DNA of 64,000 nucleotides. Source: Paenibacillus vini (GTDB taxonomy: Bacteria > Bacillota > Bacilli > Paenibacillales > Paenibacillaceae). Positions 35,458-43,933 of this stretch are shown here, piece after piece. Within the stretch, counting starts at the first letter, position 1. Every line of letters begins with the position of its first letter. The position numbers and the translations under genes were made by a program. The stretch lies in the NCBI RefSeq assembly GCF_018403325.1, contig NZ_BOSL01000013.1, positions 107,736-171,735 on the forward strand, in the 5' to 3' direction. The notes below the pieces were generated by a model. It was given only the letters and a program-made list of their open reading frames with translations, did not search any database and had not been told where the DNA came from.

Positions 35458-36702
35458 ATGGAATCTGCTGCAACGGAAGCAATTCGGCATTTTCTGATCC
35501 TAGTATTGTTTGTTCTCAGTGTCGGCATGGTTTCCGGCAAATTAGCCGCTTGGCTCAAGCTGCCCGATGTTGCCGTATTCATCGCCGTCGGCATGCTGCT
35601 CGGGCCCGGCTTGAAGCTCATTCATGAATCCAGCGGCTCGCTGATCAATCAGCTCATTTTAACATTGGGTTCGGCGCTCATTCTGTTTGATGGCGGCAGG
35701 AATCTTAAGCTCAGCGGTCTCCGTAAGGTTTGGATCACCCTATCCTTGCTTAGCGTCCCGGGGGTAATCATCTCGGTATTGGTTGTGGGGGCAGGCGTGC
35801 ATTTTCTGTTCGGGGTGGATTGGATTTTTGCCTTCCTCGCAGCTGCGGTCATTGCATCTACGGACCCGGCATCGATCATCCCCATCTTCAAACAGGTGAA
35901 GATCAAGGAGCGTGTCCGCGAGACGGTGGAGAGCGAATCGGCATTTAATGATGCAACGGGTTCGATTCTTACGTTTGCTTTGTTGGCGGCGGTCGCGGGC
36001 GGCGGCGAACTCCATTTTGGCGCGATGACCTTGGACTTTGTAAAAACCGCGCTCGGCGGAATTGTGATCGGGCTGATCATTTCCGGGCTGCTGGCCTATT
36101 TCACGGGACATGCGCGGCATGGCGTACTGCGGGAATATACGACTATCGTAATGCTTGTCTGCGCCCTGTCGAGTTACTTGATTGCCGACCTGATGCATGT
36201 CAGCGGGTTTATGGCGACGTTTGTGGCCGGGATCATTTGGGGTAATGCGGAAACCTTTAATCTTTCAATGAAGGAAAGACATATCGAGGTCGGCTCTTTT
36301 GCGGAAAATATCACGGTGATGATGCGCATGCTGATCTTCGTTCTGCTGGGCAGTCAGGTTAATTTCGGCACGCTGGGCCATTACCTGTGGCAGAGTCTGG
36401 GGGCGGTGCTGCTGCTTATGTTTGTAGCCCGTCCGTTGACCATCCTGCTGTGCGCCCTTCCGGACCGGAAAGTGAAGTGGACCTGGCGGGAGCTGCTGTT
36501 TATGTGCTGGGTCCGCGAAACCGGAGTTATACCGGCTGCGTTGTCGGGAATGATTGTCGGAATGGGCGTCCCGCATGCCGAGATCATTGCGGCGATTACG
36601 TTCATGGCGATCGTGCTTACGATTATCGTTCAGGCGAGCACGACAGCCTGGGCGGCGCGAAAGCTTGGCCTCGAAATCAAAGAAGCTGCGGCAAAGCCTT
36701 AG
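35458..36702 (+). CDS. Cation/proton antiporter, CPA1 (NhaP/K+:H+) type
   Basis: 414 residues from ATG 35458 behind ttggag, with about 12 membrane helices. The family core is present: FLAAAVIASTDPASIIPIF and ESESAFNDATGSILTFALLA (the ND-type ion site). It probably exports K+ or Na+ in exchange for protons. Placement right after ktrBA suggests a K+ uptake/export set. Compared with larger NhaP2/CvrA proteins it lacks a C-terminal TrkA_C/CorC extension. Confidence 0.85.
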   Translation: MESAATEAIRHFLILVLFVLSVGMVSGKLAAWLKLPDVAVFIAVGMLLGPGLKLIHESSGSLINQLILTLGSALILFDGGRNLKLSGLRKVWITLSLLSVPGVIISVLVVGAGVHFLFGVDWIFAFLAAAVIASTDPASIIPIFKQVKIKERVRETVESESAFNDATGSILTFALLAAVAGGGELHFGAMTLDFVKTALGGIVIGLIISGLLAYFTGHARHGVLREYTTIVMLVCALSSYLIADLMHVSGFMATFVAGIIWGNAETFNLSMKERHIEVGSFAENITVMMRMLIFVLLGSQVNFGTLGHYLWQSLGAVLLLMFVARPLTILLCALPDRKVKWTWRELLFMCWVRETGVIPAALSGMIVGMGVPHAEIIAAITFMAIVLTIIVQASTTAWAARKLGLEIKEAAAKP

Positions 36703-36756
36703 GGCTTTTGCTGGCAGCTTCTTTTAATTTTACGGGTCGGTTTCCGGTTCCTTGGA

Positions 36757-37443
36757 TTAATAAGTACGGACCGGGGCCCGGCGGTAAAGCATCCAGCCGA
36801 TTCCGATCAGAATGACGGTTAATCCCAGAAATAGATGAGAAACCATCACGTTGGACATTCCTGGCGCCGACAATTCAAAGTTTTCCGCGAAGTCCATGTT
36901 TCCGGGGCTGAGGTTTAAAATCAGTACGTAAAAAGCGATTGTAATCAAGCCGGGAAGCGTGCCAAACCGGTAAAAAACGGTACCAAGCAGGATGAACAGA
37001 AACATGTCGAACAGGTAGAATGCAAATTGGGAGTACCATAAGGACAAGAACGCAGGGATGCTTTCTTCAATAGAATGTCCTAACAGCGACGTCACCCCAT
37101 AACCTACATAGACGACGATATTTTGCATCAAGGCCATGGCGGCACAGAGTATGGCCGTCGTTCCGATCACAGAGAGATAAAACCTCTGCCGGGGAATTCC
37201 AAAGCTCATCATCAAAGGGAAACTGTTCGTTGCAATTAAAATGCCGTAGACCAAAAGATAGATGGCGATGGCTCCGAAGTTGGCTGAGAACAGAAAACTG
37301 TTAGTGGAGTTCATAATTTCCGGAAAATAAAGCATGATTACCACTTGTGCGATATCAACCAACAGAAGGATAGACCAAAAATACGTCACCGGTTTGAAGT
37401 TATCCATCCAATAGAATCGCAGCATCTTACGAGAAGTAACCAT
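36757..37443 (-). CDS. ABC transporter permease of the GntR-linked operon
   Basis: 228 residues with six hydrophobic segments. No binding motif beyond the general ABC-2 look. It overlaps the ATPase gene by 17 bases, completing the gntR-ATPase-permease set known from B. subtilis ytr-type operons that respond to cell-wall antibiotics. Function in export or bacitracin/vancomycin-type stress is inference from the layout. Confidence 0.7.
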   Translation of the reverse strand: MVTSRKMLRFYWMDNFKPVTYFWSILLLVDIAQVVIMLYFPEIMNSTNSFLFSANFGAIAIYLLVYGILIATNSFPLMMSFGIPRQRFYLSVIGTTAILCAAMALMQNIVVYVGYGVTSLLGHSIEESIPAFLSLWYSQFAFYLFDMFLFILLGTVFYRFGTLPGLITIAFYVLILNLSPGNMDFAENFELSAPGMSNVMVSHLFLGLTVILIGIGWMLYRRAPVRTY

Positions 37444-38329
37444 TATTTGTTTCCTCCGAATTCAGATTCCCTTTGCGGGTCAAATAAACGAACAGTTTTT
37501 GCAGCGGTACTGAGCTGATTTTGATACCCCGGCGTTCCAGTTCGACCCGGTTATCCAGTTCCCCGTACCAGACGAGGACGGTTGTTCCGGCCAGTGATTC
37601 TTCGTGGAGCACATGCGGGTCTGATACCAATGCCAGCAGCTGCGAAGAATCGCCTTGGAGGTAATGCGCCTGTGCCACAAAGGCATCCTTATCCATATGG
37701 GAGGTGATGACCCCTTGCTCCAGCAGCGTGATGTACTGGAACAGATTGGAGGATTCATCGATCTGGTGGGTCGACAGGATCATCGTCCGCTCCCGTTGAC
37801 CGCAATCGTTAATCATTAATTCGTAAAAAGTTTCTCTCATGTCGGCGTCCAGCCCCAGGGTCGGCTCGTCGAACAAAGTCAATGGGGCGCCGCTGGCCAG
37901 TCCTTTCACGATCCCTACCATCGACTGCATGCCTCTGGAAAGCTGCTTATATTTCTTTTTGGCGGGCAAGCGGAATTTTCTAAGCAGTTCGGTTGCGAGC
38001 TTTTCGTCCCAGTACGGAAGCAGCAGTGAACAATAATGCATCAGATCTTTGACTTTATAATCGGCCCAAGAACGTTCATCCGACTTGACCAGGCAGATGT
38101 TCGGGGTGACGGCGGGGTTGTCATGGACCTGTTGGCCGTCGTAGAGGACTTGCCCTTGGCTTGGATAGATCAGGCCGGAGAGAATGTGAAGCAAGGTTGT
38201 CTTGCCGGCGCCATTGGCTCCCAGAAGCCCGTGAACGGCTCCTTCTTCAAAAGTCGTGGTCACGTTTCGGATAGCTTCGGTACTGCCGAAATTTTTAGCA
38301 ATTTGACGGCATTCCAGAATAGGATTCAC
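37427..38329 (-). CDS. ABC transporter ATP-binding protein
   Basis: 300 residues from GTG 38329, 8 bases after GGAG; a longer frame reaches 38353. Walker A GANGAGKTTLLH near residue 35, signature-like LSRGMQSMVGIVKGL, Walker B LTLFDEPTLGLD, switch His in STHQID. The signature Ser-Gly motif is LSRGM rather than LSGGQ, common in YtrB-type ATPases. Energises the permease next door. Confidence 0.88.
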   Translation of the reverse strand: MNPILECRQIAKNFGSTEAIRNVTTTFEEGAVHGLLGANGAGKTTLLHILSGLIYPSQGQVLYDGQQVHDNPAVTPNICLVKSDERSWADYKVKDLMHYCSLLLPYWDEKLATELLRKFRLPAKKKYKQLSRGMQSMVGIVKGLASGAPLTLFDEPTLGLDADMRETFYELMINDCGQRERTMILSTHQIDESSNLFQYITLLEQGVITSHMDKDAFVAQAHYLQGDSSQLLALVSDPHVLHEESLAGTTVLVWYGELDNRVELERRGIKISSVPLQKLFVYLTRKGNLNSEETNNGYFS

Positions 38330-38349
38330 AACAATTTCTCCTCTCGTCC

Positions 38350-38724
38350 TCATGAATCGGCAGACTCTGCCTTTTGAATCATTTCCGCAATCTGCCGCGG
38401 CGATATTCCCAATTTAGCCGCCTCACGCAGCATGACTACGATATACTGGTCAAAAAATTGCTGCTTTCGCTTCTCAACCAAAACCGCCTGCGCTCCCGAT
38501 GCAACGAACATGCCAATCCCCCTTTTCTTGTACAAAATCTCCTGATCTACCAGCAAATTAACGCCTTTGGCCGCCGTAGCCGGGTTGATCTGATAAAAGG
38601 CCGCAAATTGGTTGGTAGAAGGCACTTGGGCTTCTTCAGGCAATCTACCTTCAATAATGTCATCTTCGATCTTTTCGGCAATTTGCTGAAAAATCGGCCG
38701 ACCATCGTCGCTTAACACACCCAT
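38350..38724 (-). CDS. GntR-family regulator, YtrA type
   Basis: 124 residues: GntR winged helix (GRPIFQQIAEKIEDDIIEGRLPEEAQVPSTNQFA) with a short C-terminal dimerisation part, as in the YtrA subfamily. These usually repress their own ABC operon. First gene of the three-gene minus-strand operon. Confidence 0.88.
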   Translation of the reverse strand: MGVLSDDGRPIFQQIAEKIEDDIIEGRLPEEAQVPSTNQFAAFYQINPATAAKGVNLLVDQEILYKKRGIGMFVASGAQAVLVEKRKQQFFDQYIVVMLREAAKLGISPRQIAEMIQKAESADS

Positions 38725-38814
38725 TTCTTCACCACCGTGTTGGTTAATTACTTATGTAACTAACCATACAACCATAGGGGTATATTGTCAACAGGCGAAT
38801 GATCCTTTCATGAA

Positions 38815-38843
38815 AAAAAGCAGCCGGAGCATCCGGCTGCTAT
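38815..38843 (-). terminator. Terminator of the LysR gene
   Basis: agcagccgg-agcat-ccggctgct stem with a T-run on the minus strand. Confidence 0.8.
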
Positions 38844-38863
38844 ATAAAATATTGGAATTCTAT

Positions 38864-39766
38864 TTATTGAGAAAGCACTTCTGCAAGACTCTCCTTAATG
38901 CCCGTAAACCATTCCATCGTTTCTTTGCTCAGTTCCGATTTGTCGCCGTAGACAAGGCATGTTTCTCTGCGCGTCTGTTCAAGCTCCTTCATCGGAACAG
39001 CGACGAGGTCGTTGTCTTTCAGCAATTGCTTGCGTAAGTACGATTTCGGCAGAAGGGCCGCAGCCTTGCATGTGGTCAGCAAGCGGACGATGGCTTCAAA
39101 AGAATCGATCTCCATCCGGATGTCCGGAATGATCCCGTAACGTCCGAACAGATCGTCGATCAGCTTCCGGTACCAGGTGCCCTTCGAGAATATGATCATC
39201 GGCCGGCCGTTCAGATCCTCCATTGCCGCGCGGCGATTGCCCGCCAGCTCATGCCCCCGTGGGACCACTAACTCCAAATGGTCCTGGAACAAGGGAATGC
39301 ACCGGAGTCCCGTTTCGCTGATTGAGGAGGCGACAACACCGATATCGACTTTGCGGTCGCGGACATAGGAGACGATCTCATGCGTCTTCCCGGTAACCAG
39401 CTTAAGCTCTATTTCGGGGAACTTGTTCATTAATGCCGTAACCAGCGGCGGGAGCGTCGTTTGAATTGTAGTGAGGCTGGCGCCAAGCGTAACTACACTG
39501 CGTTCACTCGCCTTGAACCTGGAGACGGATTGCAGAAAGTTCTGATGGCGCTGCCGCTGCTCCAAGGCATAGATATAAGCTTCATGTCCGACGCGGGTGA
39601 GCTCCAGCCGCTTTCCTTTTCGCGAGAATAAAGAGACACCCCATTCCTCCTCCAGCTTTGCAATTTTTCTGGACAGTGCGGGCTGTGACAAATTAAGCAG
39701 CTTGGAAGCTTTGTTTAAACTGGATTGCTCAACGACCGTGGTAAACACCAGCAAATCTTCAATCAT
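38864..39766 (-). CDS. LysR-family transcription regulator
   Basis: 300 residues from ATG 39766; TTG 39778 lies directly after aaggaagg. The N-terminal LTTR helix-turn-helix (VEQSSLNKASKLLNLSQPALSRKIAKLEEEWG) is clear and the rest is the two-lobed effector domain. It faces the sdh operon, so it may regulate sdh, as CcpC-type regulators control citric-acid-cycle genes, but the effector cannot be read from sequence. Confidence 0.85.
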   Translation of the reverse strand: MIEDLLVFTTVVEQSSLNKASKLLNLSQPALSRKIAKLEEEWGVSLFSRKGKRLELTRVGHEAYIYALEQRQRHQNFLQSVSRFKASERSVVTLGASLTTIQTTLPPLVTALMNKFPEIELKLVTGKTHEIVSYVRDRKVDIGVVASSISETGLRCIPLFQDHLELVVPRGHELAGNRRAAMEDLNGRPMIIFSKGTWYRKLIDDLFGRYGIIPDIRMEIDSFEAIVRLLTTCKAAALLPKSYLRKQLLKDNDLVAVPMKELEQTRRETCLVYGDKSELSKETMEWFTGIKESLAEVLSQ

Positions 39767-39851
39767 AGCCGTGGCCAACCTTCCTTATGTTAATTTGTTA
39801 TAAGTATTAATAAGTATATTGCAATTCCATTATAAGATAAAAAGGAGTAAC

Positions 39852-39902
39852 ATGAAATATGACACAAGATGTTCACATGTTACTTTTGTAACAAGGGAAT
39901 AA
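39852..39902 (+). CDS. Possible sdh leader peptide
   Basis: A 16-residue frame, MKYDTRCSHVTFVTRE, with AAAGGAG four bases before ATG 39852. It is directly followed by a hairpin (gaccgcg 39903-39909 with cgcggtc 39937-39943) before sdhC. It also contains the dyad TGTTAC-TTTT-GTAACA (39878-39893). An attenuator or translation-coupled leader is possible. Confidence 0.4.
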   Translation: MKYDTRCSHVTFVTRE

Positions 39903-40006
39903 GACCGCGCTTTTGTGTAATTTATCATATACGTCCCGCGGTCGAGATTTGTTGAATAATGAGATTATTAGAGGAACGATGGAAACGGAAAGGGGCACAT
40001 GGACTT

Positions 40007-40678
40007 ATGAAAGGGTTTTATTCCAGAAAACTGCACTCGCTTCTGGGTGTCATCCCGCTCGGTTTTTTTATTCTGGAACACATGATTACGAATTTTTCCG
40101 CGGTTGAAGGAGGAAGCCAAGGGTTTAAGGACAGCGTCGCGTTTCTTAATAGCTTGCCTCTGGTCCTTGTACTTGAGATTTTTGGGATCTTCTTGCCGCT
40201 GCTGTATCATGCCGTTTACGGTATGTTTATCGCCTTCCAGGCGAAGCCGAACAATACGCGGTTCCGGAATGAACGCAATTTGCGCTACTTGCTTCAGCGG
40301 ATCACAGGGGTGCTTGTCTTTGCGTTCGTAATCTGGCATCTCTATGAGACCCGCTTTCAGGTCGCTATCGGTAATGTAACTCATGAAGAACTCGGCGGGG
40401 TGATGCACGATATCGTGATGAATCCGTTCTTCTTCATTCTATATTTGATCGGAGTGCTCTCTGCGGCATTTCACTTTGCCAACGGACTTTGGTCGTTCAT
40501 GGTCAGCTGGGGCATCACGGTCGGTCCGCGGGCCCAACGGGTTTCTTCTTATATTTGCATGACCCTGTTTGTTATTGTGTCGGTACTCTTCACCTGGTCG
40601 CTGTTCGCCTTCCGGGGCGTGGAGTTCCAGGCCGATGGAACGGCATTGCTGGAGACGCTTCGTGTATTCGTAGGATAA
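40007..40678 (+). CDS. sdhC: Succinate dehydrogenase cytochrome b558 subunit
   Basis: 223 residues from ATG 40007, chosen because family members start with KGFYSRKLHSLLGVIPLG and aaagggg lies upstream. Five membrane helices with His residues that bind two hemes (RKLHS, LEHMIT, YHAVYG, IWHLYE, AFHFANG). Anchors SdhAB and passes electrons to menaquinone. First gene of sdhCAB. Confidence 0.92.
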   Translation: MKGFYSRKLHSLLGVIPLGFFILEHMITNFSAVEGGSQGFKDSVAFLNSLPLVLVLEIFGIFLPLLYHAVYGMFIAFQAKPNNTRFRNERNLRYLLQRITGVLVFAFVIWHLYETRFQVAIGNVTHEELGGVMHDIVMNPFFFILYLIGVLSAAFHFANGLWSFMVSWGITVGPRAQRVSSYICMTLFVIVSVLFTWSLFAFRGVEFQADGTALLETLRVFVG

Positions 40679-40751
40679 TGGCTATATAAAACAATTGATG
40701 AGAGTTCAAAGTTGATTTTTGAACAACCTCTTTTAGGAGTTGAAGATAGAG

Positions 40752-42497
40752 ATGGCTAAACAAAGCGTAATTATTGTCGGCGGCGGTCTGGCCGGCCTGA
40801 TGGCTACGATTAAATCGGCGGAAGCCGGGGTGCAGGTGCATCTGTTCTCGCTCGTTCCGGTGAAGAGATCCCACTCCGTCTGCGCGCAGGGCGGCATTAA
40901 CGGGGCCGTAAATACGAAAGGCGAAGGCGACTCCCCTTGGGAGCACTTTGATGACACGGTATACGGCGGGGACTTCTTGGCGAACCAACCGCCGGTTAAG
41001 GCGATGTGCGAGGCGGCGCCGGGAATTATCCACCTGATGGACCGGATGGGCGTCATGTTCAACCGGACACCGGAAGGCTTGCTCGATTTCCGCCGGTTCG
41101 GCGGCACGAAGCGCCACCGGACGGCATTTGCCGGTGCGACAACGGGACAACAGTTGCTCTATGCCTTGGATGAACAGGTACGCCGCTATGAAGCGGAAGG
41201 TCTGGTCACCAAGTATGAGAACTGGGAGTTCCTGTCTGCCGTTTTGGATGATGAAGGCGTATGCCGCGGGATTTGCGCACAAAACCTGCGCTCAATGGAA
41301 ATCGTTACTTTCGCTTCCGATGCGGTCATTTTGGCTTCGGGCGGCCCTGGCATTATTTTTGGCAAAACGACGAACTCGGTTATTAATACAGGAACAGCGG
41401 CAAGCGCGGTGTATCAGCAGGGCGTGAACTACGCGAACGGCGAATTTATCCAAATTCACCCGACGGCGATTCCCGGAGACGACAAGCTGCGGCTGATGTC
41501 TGAATCCGCGCGCGGGGAAGGCGGACGGATCTGGACGTATAAGGACGGCAAGCCATGGTACTTCCTGGAGGAAAAATATCCGGCGTACGGTAACCTGGTT
41601 CCGCGGGATATTGCGACCCGGGAAATCTTCAGCGTCTGCGTCGATATGAAGCTGGGGATTAACGGGGAGAACATGGTATACCTCGATCTGTCCCATAAGG
41701 ACCCGAAAGAACTCGATGTGAAGCTCGGCGGCATTATTGAGATTTATGAGAAGTTCATGGGCGATGACCCTCGCAAAATTCCGATGAAGATCTTCCCGGC
41801 GGTCCATTATTCCATGGGCGGCATGTGGGTCGATTACAATCAGATGACGAACATTCCCGGCTTGTTTGCGGCAGGGGAATGCGAATACCAGTATCACGGT
41901 GCAAACCGGCTTGGGGCCAACTCGTTGGTTTCCGCGATCTATGGCGGTATGGTGGCCGGGCCGAAAGCGGTGGAATACATCCGCGGCCTGAAAAAATCGG
42001 CGGAGGATCTTAGCCCGCAGATTTATGAGAGCTATCGTAAAGCGCAAGAAGATAAGTACGAAGGATTGCTGGCCATGAACGGCACGGAGAATCCGTATGT
42101 GCTGCATAAGGAGCTGGGCGAATGGATGACGGCAAATATGACCGTAGTTCGTACAAACAGCAAGCTGGAAGCGACGATCGGCAAGATCAAGGAATTGAAG
42201 TTGCGTTACAAAAATATCAATATTAACGATACGTCCCGCTGGAACAATGCCGGCGCCGCTTTTACCCGCCAGCTGTGGAACATGCTGGAGCTGTCCGAAG
42301 CGATGACGCTCGGCGCGCTGCTCCGTAACGAGAGCCGCGGGGCCCATTATAAACCGGAGTTCCCGACTCGTAATGATGAGGAATTCCTGAAGACAACCAA
42401 GGCGACGTGGACGCCTGACGGTCCGCAGATCTCTTATGAAGAAGTGGACGTCTCTTTGATCCCGCCGCGGGTACGCGATTATTCGAAGGATAAATAG
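40752..42497 (+). CDS. sdhA: Succinate dehydrogenase flavoprotein subunit
   Basis: 581 residues from ATG 40752 (TTG 40740 is too close to aggag). FAD motif VIIVGGGLAGLMATIKSAEAG, covalent-FAD and active-site regions (SHSVCAQGGINGAVN; HYSMGGMWVDYNQMT; ANRLGANSLVSAIYGG). Oxidises succinate to fumarate. Bacillus-type (SQR type B) arrangement. Confidence 0.94.
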   Translation: MAKQSVIIVGGGLAGLMATIKSAEAGVQVHLFSLVPVKRSHSVCAQGGINGAVNTKGEGDSPWEHFDDTVYGGDFLANQPPVKAMCEAAPGIIHLMDRMGVMFNRTPEGLLDFRRFGGTKRHRTAFAGATTGQQLLYALDEQVRRYEAEGLVTKYENWEFLSAVLDDEGVCRGICAQNLRSMEIVTFASDAVILASGGPGIIFGKTTNSVINTGTAASAVYQQGVNYANGEFIQIHPTAIPGDDKLRLMSESARGEGGRIWTYKDGKPWYFLEEKYPAYGNLVPRDIATREIFSVCVDMKLGINGENMVYLDLSHKDPKELDVKLGGIIEIYEKFMGDDPRKIPMKIFPAVHYSMGGMWVDYNQMTNIPGLFAAGECEYQYHGANRLGANSLVSAIYGGMVAGPKAVEYIRGLKKSAEDLSPQIYESYRKAQEDKYEGLLAMNGTENPYVLHKELGEWMTANMTVVRTNSKLEATIGKIKELKLRYKNININDTSRWNNAGAAFTRQLWNMLELSEAMTLGALLRNESRGAHYKPEFPTRNDEEFLKTTKATWTPDGPQISYEEVDVSLIPPRVRDYSKDK

Positions 42498-42510
42498 GGG
42501 GGGAGAGACT

Positions 42511-43281
42511 ATGGCAACAGCGGATACAAAATTAACGGCGAAGAAAGTGAAATTTGTGATTACTCGCCAGGATGATCCCAAGTCGGCGTCTTATACGGAA
42601 GAGTTTGAGCTCGATTACCGTCCGGGCATGAATGTCATCAGCGCCTTGATGGAAATTCAGCGGAATCCGGTCAATTTGAAAGGCGAGAACACCTCTGCGG
42701 TATGCTGGGAGTCCAACTGTCTGGAGGAAGTGTGCGGCGCTTGCTCGATGACGATCAACGGCAAGCCTCGCCAGGCTTGTGCTGCCCTGATCGACAACCT
42801 GGAGCAGCCGATCCGCGTCGAGCCGATGCGGACGTTCCCGGTCGTGCGCGACCTGGTCATCGATCGCAGCCGGATGTTTAACGCGCTCAAGCGCGTCAAA
42901 GCCTGGATTCCGATCGACGGCACGTACGATCTTGGACCAGGCCCGCGGATGGCGGAGAAGAAGCGCCAGTGGGCTTACGAGCTGTCCAAGTGCATGACCT
43001 GCGGCGTCTGCCTGGAGGCTTGTCCTAACGTCAACGAGAAGACCGACTTCATCGGCCCTGCGGCCATTTCCCAGGTGCGCTTGTTCAATGCACATCCTAC
43101 TGGTGAAATGAACGCGGAGGAACGTCTGGAGGCGCTGATGGAAGAAGGCGGCATCGAGGGCTGCGGCAACTCGCAAAACTGCGTCCGCGCATGCCCGAAG
43201 GGCATTCCGCTGACCACCTCCATCGCCGAAATGAACAAGGCGACCACCAAGCATATGTTCAAACGCTGGCTGGGCGTGTAA
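42511..43281 (+). CDS. sdhB: Succinate dehydrogenase iron-sulfur subunit
   Basis: 256 residues. [2Fe-2S] cysteines in CWESNCLEEVCGACSM and a later RQAC; [4Fe-4S] motif CMTCGVCLEACP; [3Fe-4S] motif CGNSQNCVRACPKG. Transfers electrons from SdhA to the b558 hemes. Starts 13 bases after sdhA behind gggggaga; a terminator follows at 43306. Confidence 0.94.
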   Translation: MATADTKLTAKKVKFVITRQDDPKSASYTEEFELDYRPGMNVISALMEIQRNPVNLKGENTSAVCWESNCLEEVCGACSMTINGKPRQACAALIDNLEQPIRVEPMRTFPVVRDLVIDRSRMFNALKRVKAWIPIDGTYDLGPGPRMAEKKRQWAYELSKCMTCGVCLEACPNVNEKTDFIGPAAISQVRLFNAHPTGEMNAEERLEALMEEGGIEGCGNSQNCVRACPKGIPLTTSIAEMNKATTKHMFKRWLGV

Positions 43282-43305
43282 CTATCGAGCATTGTGGAAT
43301 AGTGT

Positions 43306-43336
43306 TAAAAACCGGGCGAATGAGCCCGGTTTTTTT
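43306..43336 (+). terminator. Terminator of sdhCAB
   Basis: aaaccgggc-gaat-gagcccggttt stem followed by T5-7. Confidence 0.85.
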
Positions 43337-43497
43337 GTGGTTCTTTCAGGTTGGCGGGTTGGGTGGCAAATTGTGCTTGATCCATGTGTGGCGTGGGGAG
43401 ATACGTTCGTGATCCATAGGAACCCGTTTGTCATCCCAAGGGCCATCCTTAGTGATCCGTAAGTACCTGTGGTGTGTGGTTGGCTTTTCCTTTACTC

Positions 43498-43679
43498 CAT
43501 TGGAAATATCCAATGAGATGGTGCGAGAATAAGATGCTTTAACTGTTTCATTGGAAATATCCAATGAGGATATAGTGGTTTCGTGAAAGAAGACCATTTT
43601 CAGCTGTGTTAATTGGAAATATCCAATCAAAGCACAGATGTTAAGCTGCTAGATGCTTTTTCATTGGAGATATCCAATG
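43498..43679. repeat. Four-unit dyad array A (spacing 51-62-51)
   Basis: Four near-identical 18-base palindromes of the type cATTGGA-aata-TCCAATg at 43498-43515, 43549-43566, 43611-43628 and 43662-43679. Stems are 6-7 bp with 4-base loops. Centre distances are 51, 62 and 51. No gene fits at 43337-43933; the rest of the gap holds this array and the operator-like repeats near 43806-43875. Confidence 0.85.
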
Positions 43680-43805
43680 GGGAGCATAGTTATCAACATC
43701 TACCGAAAACCGTACCTAGCGAAACCGTCGGATTTACTCCGACATAAATGAAATTTTAAACTTTATATTGCCGAATTCCTGAGGTGTATGCTAATATGAC
43801 GTTGA

Positions 43806-43875
43806 GATTGAAAACGTTACCGAAAAGGATGCCGGACACGTTTTCGGAACCGTTACCGAAAACGAAACCGGAATT
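43806..43875. promoter_or_regulatory. LacI-type operator cluster upstream of the sugar ABC operon
   Basis: GTTTTCGG (43840-43847) and CCGAAAAC (43856-43863) form a perfect inverted repeat; gaaaacgttaccgaaaa (43810-43826) repeats the same half-site. AACGTT/CCGTTACCG words are typical of LacI-family operators. The LacI gene at 47308 is the natural candidate; a CcpA cre site is an alternative. Confidence 0.5.
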
Positions 43876-43933
43876 ATCGGAAGCGCATTCATTCCGCTAT
43901 ATAATTCGAATAAATTCGAGGGGGAAAGTACAC

